A stretch of DNA of 10,187 nucleotides from an uncultured bacterium. GTDB lineage: Bacteria; Edwardsbacteria; AC1; EtOH8. The position numbers and the translations under genes are program-made. The notes beneath the pieces are model-generated. The model had not been told where the DNA came from. It saw nothing but the letters and a program-made list of their open reading frames with translations, and ran no database searches. The DNA lies in NCBI GenBank assembly GCA_937958665.1, contig CALGNM010000165.1:1-10187 (forward strand), in the 5' to 3' direction. Shown here one piece after another: positions 1 through 7,693 of this stretch (its first letter is position 1; the number at the start of each line of letters is the position of its first letter).

Positions 1-44
1 CACCGAGATCTACACTCTTTCCCTACACGACGCTCTTCCGATCT
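1..44 (+). other. Illumina TruSeq universal (P5-side) adapter, not genomic
   Basis: These 44 bases match the 3' part of the TruSeq universal adapter as I know it, ending in the read-1 primer tail GCTCTTCCGATCT. The first 14 bases of the full P5 adapter are missing. No index sits between the flow-cell part and the primer part, as in single-indexed libraries. The adapter points into the insert, as in a real library molecule. Genomic sequence starts at about 45. The fcl reading frame runs on into it by chance. Confidence 0.97.
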
Positions 45-433
45 AGCGGACCGGTCAGCAGGTATTCCTCCTTCATGGGTTGGGGGCATTCACGGGGATA
101 GATGCATGACGAGCCTAAAAACAGCAGTTTTTTGACCTTATTAAGGTAGGAGGCATGGACGACATTGCACTCGATCAGCAGGTTATCGTAGATGAAGTCG
201 GCCGGGTAGGTGTTGTTGGCATGGATGCCGCCCACCATGGCCGCCGCCAAAAAGACATATTCCGGCTTCTCCTCGCTAAAGAACCGGTTGACCGCCGCCT
301 GTTCCCGCAAATTAAGATCCTTCATCTCCCGTAAAATGAAATTGGAGTAGCCCCGTTCCCTCAGCATTTTTAACATGGCTGAACCCACCAGCCCCCGGTG
401 GCCGGCCACATAAATCTTGGCTGATTTCTCCAT
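45..433 (-). CDS. fcl: GDP-L-fucose synthase, N-terminal part only (truncated by adapter)
   Basis: Bifunctional 3,5-epimerase/4-reductase of the extended SDR family that turns GDP-4-keto-6-deoxy-D-mannose into GDP-L-fucose with NADPH, in the cytoplasm. About 130 residues of a usual 310 or so are present. Visible are the Rossmann motif GHRGLVG (residues 11-17), the family block [11 protein letters not shown] (63-73) and SSCIYP (108-113), whose Ser108 and Cys110 match catalytic Ser107 and Cys109 of the E. coli enzyme. The YxxxK catalytic pair and substrate domain are lost. The open frame goes on to a stop at 23, but its last six residues (DRKSVV) are adapter translation. The start has a good Shine-Dalgarno, GAGGG at 441-445 with 7-base spacing. 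It lies 72 bases after lptB. The partner GDP-mannose dehydratase (Gmd) is not in the window. A homologous reductase acting on a GDP-heptose is a possible alternative. Confidence 0.93.
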
Positions 434-440
434 CTGTTTT

Positions 441-445
441 CCCTC
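441..445 (-). promoter_or_regulatory. Ribosome binding site of fcl
   Basis: GAGGG on the minus strand, 7 bases before the ATG at 433. The 72-base gap between lptB and fcl (434-505) otherwise shows no terminator-like hairpin with a U-run and no convincing promoter, so fcl is probably read as part of the same transcript. Confidence 0.6.
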
Positions 446-505
446 GCTATTTTTTCTTTGGCTGAATCCCGGAAGCAGCCCGAGTATGATCCCAGGTTTT
501 TGGAA

Positions 506-1234
506 TCACAGGGTGAACTTCTCGCCTAAAAATTTTTCCCGCGCCCCGGCGTGCTCGACAATCTCCTTGGGGAGGCCGGAGGCGAACACCCTGCCTTCGT
601 ATACCACATAAGCCCGGTCGGTGATCTCCAGGGTCTCCCGTACGTTGTGATCGGTCAGTAAAACCCCGATCCCACGCTCCTTGAGCTTGACCACCACTTG
701 TTGGATGTCAGCCCGGGCGATGGGGTCGATCCCGGTGAATGGCTCGTCCAGCAGCAGAAAGGCCGGGTTGGTGACCAGGGCCCGGGTCACCTCCACCCGG
801 CGCCGCTCGCCCCCCGAGATGGAATGGGCCTTCTTGTCGGCCAGATGGGCGATGCTCAGCTCCTGGAGCAGGCTACTCAGCCTCTCCTCCCGCTGGTCCT
901 GGCTGAGCGGCATCATCTCCAGAATTGCCATGATGTTTTGGGCCACGGTCAGCTTGCGGAACACCGAGGACTCCTGGGTCAGGTATCCCAGCCCATGCCG
1001 GGCCCGCTGGTACATGGGCATATTGGTGATGTCGGTGTCGTCCAGCGTTACCGACCCCTCGTCGGGCTTGATCAGCCCGGTGATGATGTTGAAGGTGGTG
1101 GTCTTGCCCGCCCCATTGGGGCCCAGCAGGCCCACCACCTCGCCCTGGTTGACCTCCAGCGAGATTCCGTTTACCGCCCGGTGTTTGCGGTAGCTCTTGA
1201 AGATGTTGCGAACCTTCAGCGACCTGTCGGCCAT
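506..1234 (-). CDS. lptB: LPS export ABC transporter ATP-binding protein LptB
   Basis: Cytoplasmic ATPase that powers the LptB2FG complex, which pulls lipopolysaccharide out of the inner membrane towards the Lpt bridge. The 242-residue length is normal. All ABC motifs are intact: Walker A GPNGAGKT (38-45), Q-loop Gln87, signature SISGG (138-142), Walker B ending at Asp163-Glu164, and the H-loop in TDHNVRETL with His196. The stretches YLTQESSVFRKLTV, SGGERRRVE and DEPFTGIDPIARADI are LptB-type and separate it from LivF/LivG ATPases. The Q-loop has Thr86 where I expect Pro, a small variation. The ATG at 1234 lies 19 bases inside lolD, suggesting translational coupling. The usual neighbours lptA, lptC and rpoN and the permeases lptF/lptG are not present, so it must work with subunits encoded elsewhere. 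Confidence 0.95.
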   Translation of the reverse strand: MADRSLKVRNIFKSYRKHRAVNGISLEVNQGEVVGLLGPNGAGKTTTFNIITGLIKPDEGSVTLDDTDITNMPMYQRARHGLGYLTQESSVFRKLTVAQNIMAILEMMPLSQDQREERLSSLLQELSIAHLADKKAHSISGGERRRVEVTRALVTNPAFLLLDEPFTGIDPIARADIQQVVVKLKERGIGVLLTDHNVRETLEITDRAYVVYEGRVFASGLPKEIVEHAGAREKFLGEKFTL

Positions 1235-1899
1235 AGCTTTCCATCCTTTAGTTCCATTATCCGGTCGGCCCGTTCCGCCAATTCCTGATTATGGGTCACC
1301 ACCACCAAGGCCACACCCCGTTCCTGATTCATCTTCCACAACAGGTCGGTTACCGCCGAACCGGAATGGCGGTCCAGATTGCCGGTGGGCTCGTCGGCTA
1401 GCAGTAACTGGGGCCCTTTTACCAGGGCCCGGGCTACCGCCACCCGCTGCTGCTCCCCCCCGGATAATTCGGCGGGGCGATGCAGGCTGCGGTCGGCCAG
1501 CCCCATCTCGGCCATCAGCTGACCCGCCCGTCCCAGGGCCTCATCCTTTCTCAGCCCCCCCACCAGCAGCGGCAGGGCCACGTTCTCCACTGCGCTGAAC
1601 TCCGGCAATAGATGGTGGAATTGGAACACGAACCCGATGTCCCGGTTCCTGGCCGCCGCCAGTTGATGGTCGGCCATCTGGGAGGTATCCTGGCCTCCCA
1701 GCAGCACCTTCCCCGAGGTTGGCCGGTCCAGACAGCCTAGGATGTGCAGCAGGGTCGATTTTCCCGAGCCCGAAGCCCCCACTATGGCCAAGGTCATCCC
1801 CTTGTCTATCGCCAGGGAGAGGCCGCCAAGAACCTCCAGACTTCCCTGGGAGGTCCGGAAACTGCGGTTGACATTGACCGCCTCGATCACCCCCGGCAT
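1216..1899 (-). CDS. lolD: Lipoprotein-releasing ABC transporter ATP-binding protein LolD
   Basis: Cytoplasmic ATPase of the LolCDE complex, which extracts outer-membrane lipoproteins from the inner membrane for hand-over to LolA. At 227 residues it has the normal length. Walker A is GASGSGKS (41-48), the Q-loop is Gln93 inside [11 protein letters not shown] (91-101), which is typical of LolD, the signature is LSGGEQ (145-150), Walker B ends at Asp169-Glu170, and the H-loop is His203. The wider MacB/FtsE-like family shares PTSG and [10 protein letters not shown], so a MacB-type or other role is possible, but the HHLLPEF block favours LolD. Its ATG directly abuts the TAG stop of the MFS gene, with a strong Shine-Dalgarno inside that gene's end. 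No LolC/LolE permease lies beside it; an MFS gene sits in that place. Confidence 0.88.
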   Translation of the reverse strand: MPGVIEAVNVNRSFRTSQGSLEVLGGLSLAIDKGMTLAIVGASGSGKSTLLHILGCLDRPTSGKVLLGGQDTSQMADHQLAAARNRDIGFVFQFHHLLPEFSAVENVALPLLVGGLRKDEALGRAGQLMAEMGLADRSLHRPAELSGGEQQRVAVARALVKGPQLLLADEPTGNLDRHSGSAVTDLLWKMNQERGVALVVVTHNQELAERADRIMELKDGKLWPTGR

Positions 1900-3090
1900 C
1901 TACCGCCTCCCCTTTACCAGGAGTACGAAAAGCAATACCGCCAGCAGCGAGGCACCGGCCCCGAACAGAAAGGCCGCCTGGAAGCCGATGGCCTGCCACA
2001 ATATCCCGGCCAGGAGGCTGGCGGCGAAGGTGGCCAGGCCGTTGGACATGTGGTAGATTCCCATACCGGTGGCCCGCAACTCCCCCGGAACCAGGGTGGA
2101 GGCATAGGCCTTGCCCACCCCGTCGGTTAGGGCGGTGTACAGCCCATAGACGGCGAATAGCAACCAAATCAGGTGGGGATTTTGGTTTAAGGCAAATCCC
2201 AGATAGACCAGAACATAGATCAGCAGGCCAAAGGTAAAAACCCTGCGCTTGCCGATCCGGTCGGCCAACCAGCCGGCAGGATAAGATCCCAGGGAATAGG
2301 TCAGGTTGTACAACACATATGCCAGCAAGGCCGAGGTCACCGCCCTATTACCGGAGAACAGCTCTTTGGCCCGCACTATCAGGAACGTATCCGATGAATT
2401 GCCAAGGGCAAAAATCAGATTTATGAATAGAAATATCTTGAAATCGGGTCCCAGGTCCTTCCAGCGGAACACCGGCTTGGTGTATCGCTTCACCAGGGGC
2501 TTCTCCCGGACCGTGAAGAGCAGAAAGACCCCCAGGACCGCCGGGACGAAGGCCCACAGAAAAACCGTCCGGTATGCCTCCGGGCTATTGCCCATCCGGC
2601 TCATGAAGAACAGGGCGGCCAGGGGCCCCAGCACCGCACCCATCGAGTCCATAGCCCGGTGCAGCCCGAAGGCCCGGCCCCGCTGCGACTCGGGGGTGAA
2701 ATCGGCGATCAATGCATCCCGGGCCGAGGAGCGCAGCCCCTTCCCGGTGCGGTCCATGATCCGGAGGGCCAATACCAACGGCCAGCCCAAGGCCTGGGCA
2801 AACACCAGCAGCGGTTTGGAGAGGGCCGACAGCGAGTATCCCCCAATTACGAACGGCTGGCGCCGACCGGCCCGGTCGGACCACCAGCCGGAAAATATTT
2901 TGAGAAGATTGGAGACGCTTTCAGCCACCCCCTCGATCAGCCCCAGGGCGGCCATCGGTGCATTAAGCACTGAGGTCAGGAAGATGGGGACCAGGGGATA
3001 GAGCATCTCCGAGGAGATATCGGTCAATAGGCTGACCCAGCCCAGCCGGATGACGTTGGGAGAGAGTTTGTCGGTCTTGTTTTCTTTCAT
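1900..3090 (-). CDS. MFS transporter, MJ1317-like family
   Basis: Major facilitator superfamily inner-membrane transporter, 396 residues, with about 12 hydrophobic segments in two halves. Family features: an N-terminal block GWVSLLTDISSEMLYPLVP (17-35), motif A-like GWWSDRAGRR (68-77), DRTGKGLRSSARDALIAD (113-130) and RGRAFGLHRAMDSMGAVLGP (137-156), plus a second motif A-like GWLADRIGKRR in the C-terminal half. I recognise this set from the MFS_MJ1317_like group, whose substrates are mostly unknown. It is not an ABC permease and does not look like a Wzx flippase, so I would not assign it to glycan export. The ATG at 3090 has no clear Shine-Dalgarno; 30 bases separate it from the stop of the sugar transferase. 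It abuts lolD with no spacing. Its G+C is high (43 of 60 bases in 2641-2700), like lptB and lolD and unlike the genes upstream. Confidence 0.88.
   Translation of the reverse strand: MKENKTDKLSPNVIRLGWVSLLTDISSEMLYPLVPIFLTSVLNAPMAALGLIEGVAESVSNLLKIFSGWWSDRAGRRQPFVIGGYSLSALSKPLLVFAQALGWPLVLALRIMDRTGKGLRSSARDALIADFTPESQRGRAFGLHRAMDSMGAVLGPLAALFFMSRMGNSPEAYRTVFLWAFVPAVLGVFLLFTVREKPLVKRYTKPVFRWKDLGPDFKIFLFINLIFALGNSSDTFLIVRAKELFSGNRAVTSALLAYVLYNLTYSLGSYPAGWLADRIGKRRVFTFGLLIYVLVYLGFALNQNPHLIWLLFAVYGLYTALTDGVGKAYASTLVPGELRATGMGIYHMSNGLATFAASLLAGILWQAIGFQAAFLFGAGASLLAVLLFVLLVKGRR
1906..1912 (-). promoter_or_regulatory. Strong ribosome binding site of lolD
   Basis: GGGGAGG on the minus strand, 6 bases before the lolD ATG and within the last codons of the MFS gene. 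It is among the strongest Shine-Dalgarno sequences in the window and fixes the lolD start at 1899. Confidence 0.75.
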
Positions 3091-3120
3091 TAGCGTGTGT
3101 AATTGATAGAGGTTGTTTTC

Positions 3121-4539
3121 CTAGTATGCCCCCTTGGCTGTTATGACCGCCGGAATGGTTTTGACCATGATCTCCAAATCCATCAGGGGGGACCAATGTT
3201 CCAGATAATATATATCCAACAACACCATTTCCTCGAACGATAATTCACTCCGGCCTGAAACCTGCCACAGACCGGTCATGCCTTGTGGCCCGTTCAGCCT
3301 GTATTTATGCCACTCCTGATAGTGTTCAACCTCCCAAGGGAGAGGCGGCCGGGGCCCCACCAGGCTCATCTCTCCCTTAAAGACGTTTATCAGCTGGGGC
3401 AATTCATCCAGGCTCAGGCGACGGAGCCATCTTCCGGCCCGGGTGATCCGGGGATCTTGGCGGGTCTTGAAAATCGGCCCTTCACGTTTCACATTTGTCT
3501 CTGCTCCAGCCTCCCGGATTGTTTCCGAGCCTTCCCGCATAGTGCGGAATTTATACATCCAGAAACATTTACCACCCTGCTTTATCCTCCTCTGCCGGAA
3601 AAACACCGATCCAGGGGAATCCAACTTTATCACAATTGCAATTAACAATAATAGAGGGGAATATAATACCAGGCCGATACCGGAAATCATGAGGTCTAAA
3701 AACCGTTTGATGCTATAGTACGCCACGGAAAAACCCCGGCAAGGTAGCCCCGGCAAGGAGAATCCCGGCATATCGTGAATTCCCGCCACCCTGGCCAACA
3801 AATCAACTTTATGGGATACCAGCCTGACTTCGACATTATTGAGGTTACAGGTTGTAATCAATGCATCATAATCTGCCGGGCCGGCCGCAAGATCGGGTAT
3901 AAACACCTGCCCAACCTGTTTTTCGGATATCAGTTTTTCGCAATCAGCAACAGAACCTATGGTTCTTATGTCCCTATAGAGGCAATCAATATCCCGCTGA
4001 TCATCAGTCAGAATACCAACTATTTGGTAACCAAAAGCCCGGTGGGCTGACAGATGGTCAACGATGTCCCGAACCGCCTCGTTGTTGCCAACTATCAGTG
4101 CGTTTTTAACCCCCCAACCATTGTCCATCAGCCCGATTTTTACCCGGTCACAAATCAGCCTTGACAATGAAAGGACCAAGGCAGCCGTCACGAAATATAC
4201 AACTATGTAGCCGCGAGAGAAGTTATACTCCTTGATGGCGAACACTAAAATAGCGGTGGTTGCCAGACCCGATAGGGATATTCTGATAATTTGAGTCAAC
4301 TGATCAGTCAAGTCAACTCGAAAAGCCCTCCGCTGGCCTCCTCCCAAAACTAAACCGGCCAGCAACACAGCCAACACCGTCATCTTCAGAGACTGCTGGC
4401 TGGGGCCATGGGCCGGTGAAAGCGATATCAATCCAAACCATATCCACCAGCCAATGTGCACTGCCATCCAGGCTGATAAGATGTCCCCAAAGGCCACAAT
4501 AAAGGGAAAGATTGATTCCCAATTATTTTTAAGGCTCAT
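3121..4539 (-). CDS. Undecaprenyl-phosphate sugar-1-phosphate transferase (WbaP/WcaJ-type)
   Basis: Inner-membrane initiating transferase that puts a sugar-1-phosphate from a nucleotide sugar onto undecaprenyl phosphate, the first step of capsule, exopolysaccharide or O-antigen repeat assembly. At 472 residues it has the full architecture: four N-terminal membrane segments (about 11-38, 53-67, 84-102, 110-129), a Rossmann-like domain from about 145 (NALIVGNNE) to 245, and the catalytic domain from about 276. The latter shows the membrane helix up to KLDSPG (305-310), FRQRRI, MYKFRTM (328-334), the catalytic Asp378-Glu379 in SLDELPQL, GEMSLVGPRPPLP (389-401) and MTGLWQVSGRS. The sugar cannot be told from sequence. 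I choose the ATG at 4539, which overlaps the glycosyltransferase stop as ATGA, over a GTG at 4566 that would add nine residues. Confidence 0.93.
   Translation of the reverse strand: MSLKNNWESIFPFIVAFGDILSAWMAVHIGWWIWFGLISLSPAHGPSQQSLKMTVLAVLLAGLVLGGGQRRAFRVDLTDQLTQIIRISLSGLATTAILVFAIKEYNFSRGYIVVYFVTAALVLSLSRLICDRVKIGLMDNGWGVKNALIVGNNEAVRDIVDHLSAHRAFGYQIVGILTDDQRDIDCLYRDIRTIGSVADCEKLISEKQVGQVFIPDLAAGPADYDALITTCNLNNVEVRLVSHKVDLLARVAGIHDMPGFSLPGLPCRGFSVAYYSIKRFLDLMISGIGLVLYSPLLLLIAIVIKLDSPGSVFFRQRRIKQGGKCFWMYKFRTMREGSETIREAGAETNVKREGPIFKTRQDPRITRAGRWLRRLSLDELPQLINVFKGEMSLVGPRPPLPWEVEHYQEWHKYRLNGPQGMTGLWQVSGRSELSFEEMVLLDIYYLEHWSPLMDLEIMVKTIPAVITAKGAY
3734..3758. repeat. Short direct repeat, 11 bases at 14-base period
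   Basis: CCCCGGCAAGG occurs at 3734-3744 and again at 3748-3758. A weaker relative (ATCCCGGCA) follows at about 3762. It lies in the segment of the sugar transferase encoding PGFSLPGLPCRGF (residues 258-270), the linker before the catalytic domain. The 14-base period is not a multiple of three. It probably has no function beyond the local Pro-Gly composition. Confidence 0.6.
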
Positions 4540-5651
4540 GGCTTGCCATCCTGTCTGGCCAGCCACTCATTTTTCACTATTTCCCGGAACTTGGTAATGA
4601 AAATCTTCTTATCGTACTTGATAGCATGGTCCCTGATGGCCGAAGGCGAGAAAGAGGCTTTTTCAAATTTCTCCAAGATGTCAAGCAGGGCTTCTGGGTC
4701 CTGGTGGTGATAGAACATCCCGGTTGTTCCATCAACGACCGTCTCCAAGCTACCCCCCTTGCCAAACGCTATGACTGGGCGGCCGCAGGCTTGAGCCTCC
4801 AATGGAGCAATCCCGAAGTCTTCAAGTGGAGTGAAAATCAAAGCCCGGCAGTTCTGATAAAAACCCAGGAGATCTTCATCGCTGACCTTGCCGACAAACC
4901 TGATATTAGGCCCGGCCATATTGCGCAACCGTTTCAGCTCCGGACCATCGCCAACTATGATCAGGTTGCGTCCCCAGCGGGTAAATGCCTGCACCGCAAC
5001 ATCAATCCTCTTGTATGGTTTTAGCCTGGCGACTGCCAAATAATATTCCCCCGGCGTACCGCTACCTGGTCGAAAGTATTCCGTGTCCACCCCCGGGTGT
5101 AGGACCAGACCGCTTCGGCCATAGTATTTCTCAACCCGTTTCTGGACTTCGATGGAGTCGACTATCAGCACATCAGGATTGCCGGCAGTCCGGATGTCCC
5201 ATTGCTTGACCGATTCCAGCAACAGCTTTAGCAGTGGCCGGATTAGCTGGTGGTGTTCTCTTAGGACATTGTCCTTCCAGTCCCATACAAAACGCATGGC
5301 GTTGTACATATAGCAAACATGGATAGCACCTTTTCGCTTGATAGCTCCCTTGGCCCAGGCGCTGGAGCTGGATATAATGACATCGTAGCCGGACAAGTCC
5401 ATGCTTTCTATCGCCCATGGATAAAGGCAGAAGTATTTTTCATAATGCCGGCTAACCCCGGGAAGCCTATTGATGAAAGATGTTCTTATATCCCATTGAC
5501 GATAGGAGTGCGGCACCTTTGTCTGGTCGTAGACGATCGTATAAACTGAAGCTTGGGGATAGATCTGATGAAAAAGCTCTAAAACCCTCTCGGCACCGCC
5601 GTACTGATTAAGGTAGTCATGGACGATGGCAATCTTGGGGATATGCAGCAT
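4536..5651 (-). CDS. Glycosyltransferase family 4, WbaZ-like (possible mannosyltransferase)
   Basis: Retaining GT-B glycosyltransferase that would add a sugar to the growing lipid-linked oligosaccharide at the inner face of the cytoplasmic membrane. It has 371 residues. The acceptor side has HDYLNQYGGAER (11-22). The donor side has HPGVD (185-189), the phosphate-binding stretch ARLKPYKRID (208-217), VGDGPE (233-238), and an E-x7-E pair (Glu277, Glu285) in LEDFGIAPLEAQACGRPV. The beginning resembles the WbaZ group of GT4 enzymes, several of which transfer mannose from GDP-mannose; this is a resemblance, not proof of donor. It begins 6 bases after the Wzi-like gene with no clear Shine-Dalgarno, and ends in an ATGA overlap with the sugar transferase. 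It is the only ordinary glycosyltransferase in the window, so other extension steps must be encoded outside. Confidence 0.9.
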   Translation of the reverse strand: MLHIPKIAIVHDYLNQYGGAERVLELFHQIYPQASVYTIVYDQTKVPHSYRQWDIRTSFINRLPGVSRHYEKYFCLYPWAIESMDLSGYDVIISSSSAWAKGAIKRKGAIHVCYMYNAMRFVWDWKDNVLREHHQLIRPLLKLLLESVKQWDIRTAGNPDVLIVDSIEVQKRVEKYYGRSGLVLHPGVDTEYFRPGSGTPGEYYLAVARLKPYKRIDVAVQAFTRWGRNLIIVGDGPELKRLRNMAGPNIRFVGKVSDEDLLGFYQNCRALIFTPLEDFGIAPLEAQACGRPVIAFGKGGSLETVVDGTTGMFYHHQDPEALLDILEKFEKASFSPSAIRDHAIKYDKKIFITKFREIVKNEWLARQDGKP

Positions 5652-5657
5652 TTCTTG

Positions 5658-7166
5658 TCAATCTATCGTAAAAAGGTCGCTGTAAAACATTCCTTCAATA
5701 CCCAACCGAATATTCCAATCGGTGCCAGACTGGCCAGGCAAATGTCCCCGGTTCTTGACCCTAGCCCAGTCGGCCCCAATATTGACAAGGCAGCCGCCAC
5801 CAATGCCATTGGCAGCCATTCTTTTCAGACAATATGATATTTCCGTCTTAACCCCCAATCTGCTCTCAATCGTGCCACTGGGGAATTTGGGTTTCCAATC
5901 GGGATCATTGATCCATGGTTCAGTCCAGTCTGTTTCGATAGTGCCCTCACCCTTGCGCAACAGGTAAATTTCCAGCCCGCCCCGTCCCCTCTTACCCAGC
6001 ATCACAGTCTCCATCGAGATATTCTGGTAATCGTTTCCATACTCTAGGCCCAATGGTAGCCCATTGAGTAAAAATCGATTCCAACTACCAGGCTGATTGA
6101 AAGTCCAGTTGGTGACCATTTGGTATTTTGCTCCGGTTGTTATCATCAGCGGCCGATCCATCCAGGCCCAATCTGCTTGAGCCGCGAACCCGGCCTCAGT
6201 AGGCTCCCGGTCGGATTCTGTTTCCCGATCTATCTGGAAATCGTCCACCATCAGCTCGGCTTTGAACCTAAAAGGCGGCTTTATCGCCTTAATGTCCATG
6301 TCCCAAATAATGTTATCGTCAGTCAGCGTCTGGTTCAGCTGCTCTGCCTGGAAAACATATAGCGGCAGGAAATAGTAGGGCTCAATATAACGACCCTGGC
6401 CGCCATATATGGCTATTTCGGACAATCCTAGTTGCAGGCCCCCAATTGAAAACTCAGCTCTGTGCCCAGCCAAAAACCGATTGTACACTACAGCTGAATC
6501 AAAAGTCTTGTCGATCTGTCCGGTGAAGAAAAATAATTTGATATTCCGATTGAAACGATATTCCGCCTGTATTCTCTCAAATGAATTTCCGCCAGACATT
6601 ACCAACCCCAGTCCCATCCACAGTCTGTCCTTGCCGATTTGAAGGTGGCTCCGCTGGCCAGAATATCGGATATAAACCTGATCTGATCTGCCAGAGAATC
6701 CTCTCCAGGACTTGCGACCGTCGAATTCGCCTCCCTGCTTTCCGGCCTTCATCTGATACGTGCCGGCCATAGACCATTCGTCGTGACCCACAAGAACCCC
6801 ACCCTTGGCCCAAGTTACCAAATTTGACTCGCCGGCTTCTTTCTCGGGGTCAATGTCTAAAGCCGTAGTTGCAAATAATGCTGCATCGTAAACCGGATTG
6901 AAAGCCTTTAGTCCCATCTCATAATAATCTAACCAAGTCTCGTCCGGCAAGTCATCCATAAATACCGCTATTTCCTGATAGCTGTATGGTCCGTATCCTT
7001 TAAGTAATGAAGTACGACCCCTGATCTCCAGGTTTTCAAGCAGACGACGGCACCAAGGATCATCGGCCAGTGAATAATCAAACGCCCAAGCACTGGATGA
7101 TCCCCAAACCAAGGCCCAGGCCAAAACCATCGCCTTAATACCTTCCCCTCCTGATTTCCAGGTCAT
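5658..7166 (-). CDS. Wzi-like capsule assembly outer-membrane protein
   Basis: Predicted outer-membrane beta-barrel related to the capsule assembly Wzi family, which anchors capsular polysaccharide on the cell surface. It has 502 residues. A signal peptide is clear: basic n-region (Lys4, Lys11), hydrophobic core from about 13, and cleavage after AWA at 28, before FDYSLADDP. Family-like blocks are IGKDRLWMGLG (177-187) with SGGNSFERI (191-199), DDNIIWDMDIKA (283-294) and ELMVDDFQIDRE (304-315), followed by alternating hydrophobic and aromatic strands to the C-terminus. Overall similarity to Klebsiella/E. coli Wzi looks distant, so the exact role is inferred from these blocks and the capsule-type context. 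The ATG at 7166 overlaps the phosphatase stop (ATGA). A later ATG at residue 13 would leave a signal peptide without positive charge, so I prefer the first. Confidence 0.75.
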   Translation of the reverse strand: MTWKSGGEGIKAMVLAWALVWGSSSAWAFDYSLADDPWCRRLLENLEIRGRTSLLKGYGPYSYQEIAVFMDDLPDETWLDYYEMGLKAFNPVYDAALFATTALDIDPEKEAGESNLVTWAKGGVLVGHDEWSMAGTYQMKAGKQGGEFDGRKSWRGFSGRSDQVYIRYSGQRSHLQIGKDRLWMGLGLVMSGGNSFERIQAEYRFNRNIKLFFFTGQIDKTFDSAVVYNRFLAGHRAEFSIGGLQLGLSEIAIYGGQGRYIEPYYFLPLYVFQAEQLNQTLTDDNIIWDMDIKAIKPPFRFKAELMVDDFQIDRETESDREPTEAGFAAQADWAWMDRPLMITTGAKYQMVTNWTFNQPGSWNRFLLNGLPLGLEYGNDYQNISMETVMLGKRGRGGLEIYLLRKGEGTIETDWTEPWINDPDWKPKFPSGTIESRLGVKTEISYCLKRMAANGIGGGCLVNIGADWARVKNRGHLPGQSGTDWNIRLGIEGMFYSDLFTID

Positions 7167-7693
7167 AGCGGGGCAATCTCCAACAACTCCATCAGGCTGC
7201 CCGCCTCATAGTCGGGAAGACAATTGCCGTCCCGGTTGTAGTCCCTCCTCAATAGCGCGGTCTTCACCCCGGCGGCTTTCCCTGCGGCCACATCTTTCCA
7301 TGTATCACCAACCATCAGGCATTCCTCAATGGACAAACAATGCTTCTCCATCATCCCTATGATCATCCCCGGCCGGGGCTTGCGGCAGGAGCAGCGGTCA
7401 CCATCGTCGTGCAGGCAGTAGACGGCGTCGCATATGCCTCCAGCCTCCTTTATCAATTTGTCGGTGCCAAACAGGAAGGAATTGTCAATCAAGCCCCGCG
7501 ATATCTCAGGCTGATTGGATATGATGAACAAACGCTTGCCTTTGCCGATCGCCCATTCCCGAAATCGAATGAAGTCGTCCCGCAACCGGAACTCTTCAAA
7601 TGTCCGGGGGGAAGTGACCATGGTATTTCTCAGGATCACCTCATTGATAGTTCCGTCTCGGTCCAGAAATATGTTATTGATGACGGCTCTCAT
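7163..7693 (-). CDS. gmhB: D,D-heptose 1,7-bisphosphate phosphatase (GmhB-like, HAD-IIIA)
   Basis: Cytoplasmic HAD phosphatase expected to remove the 7-phosphate of D-glycero-D-manno-heptose 1,7-bisphosphate, giving the 1-phosphate for nucleotide activation. At 176 residues it is near the family size. Motif I is FLDRDGT with nucleophile Asp11 and acid/base Asp13; motif II is ISNQPEISRG (Ser59); motif III/IV is RKP (Arg104, Lys105) and VGDTWKD (Asp130, Asp134). Cys93, His95, Cys101 and Cys103 form the zinc-loop pattern known from GmhB, here with a short loop. Histidinol-phosphatase (HisB-N) is the close alternative, but the neighbours favour heptose. I take the ATG at 7693, which overlaps the isomerase stop as ATGA and has AGG 7 bases upstream. 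A longer frame from a GTG at 7789 would run 97 bases into the isomerase gene and add 32 residues with no family match. Confidence 0.88.
   Translation of the reverse strand: MRAVINNIFLDRDGTINEVILRNTMVTSPRTFEEFRLRDDFIRFREWAIGKGKRLFIISNQPEISRGLIDNSFLFGTDKLIKEAGGICDAVYCLHDDGDRCSCRKPRPGMIIGMMEKHCLSIEECLMVGDTWKDVAAGKAAGVKTALLRRDYNRDGNCLPDYEAGSLMELLEIAPL

Noticed and set aside
434-505. Terminator or promoter between lptB and fcl
   Set aside because: I see no hairpin followed by a U-run on the minus strand and no paired -35/-10; only the fcl ribosome binding site is supported.
681-1193. Open frames on the plus strand opposite lptB and lolD (also about 698-1288 and 1197-1598)
   Set aside because: They are antisense to well-conserved ABC ATPases, have no recognisable domain, and are expected by chance in G+C-rich coding DNA.
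2306-3001. 231-codon open frame on the plus strand opposite the MFS gene
   Set aside because: The Arg/Pro/Ser-rich translation has no motif, and the opposite strand encodes a clear MFS protein over the whole stretch.
3734-3770. CCCCGGCAAGG repeat as a regulatory or recombination site
   Set aside because: Only two exact copies of 11 bases exist, inside a Pro/Gly-rich linker of a conserved enzyme; local codon composition explains them.
4540-4566. GTG start at 4566 for the sugar transferase
   Set aside because: It would run nine codons into the glycosyltransferase gene; the ATG at 4539 forms the same ATGA overlap seen at four other junctions.
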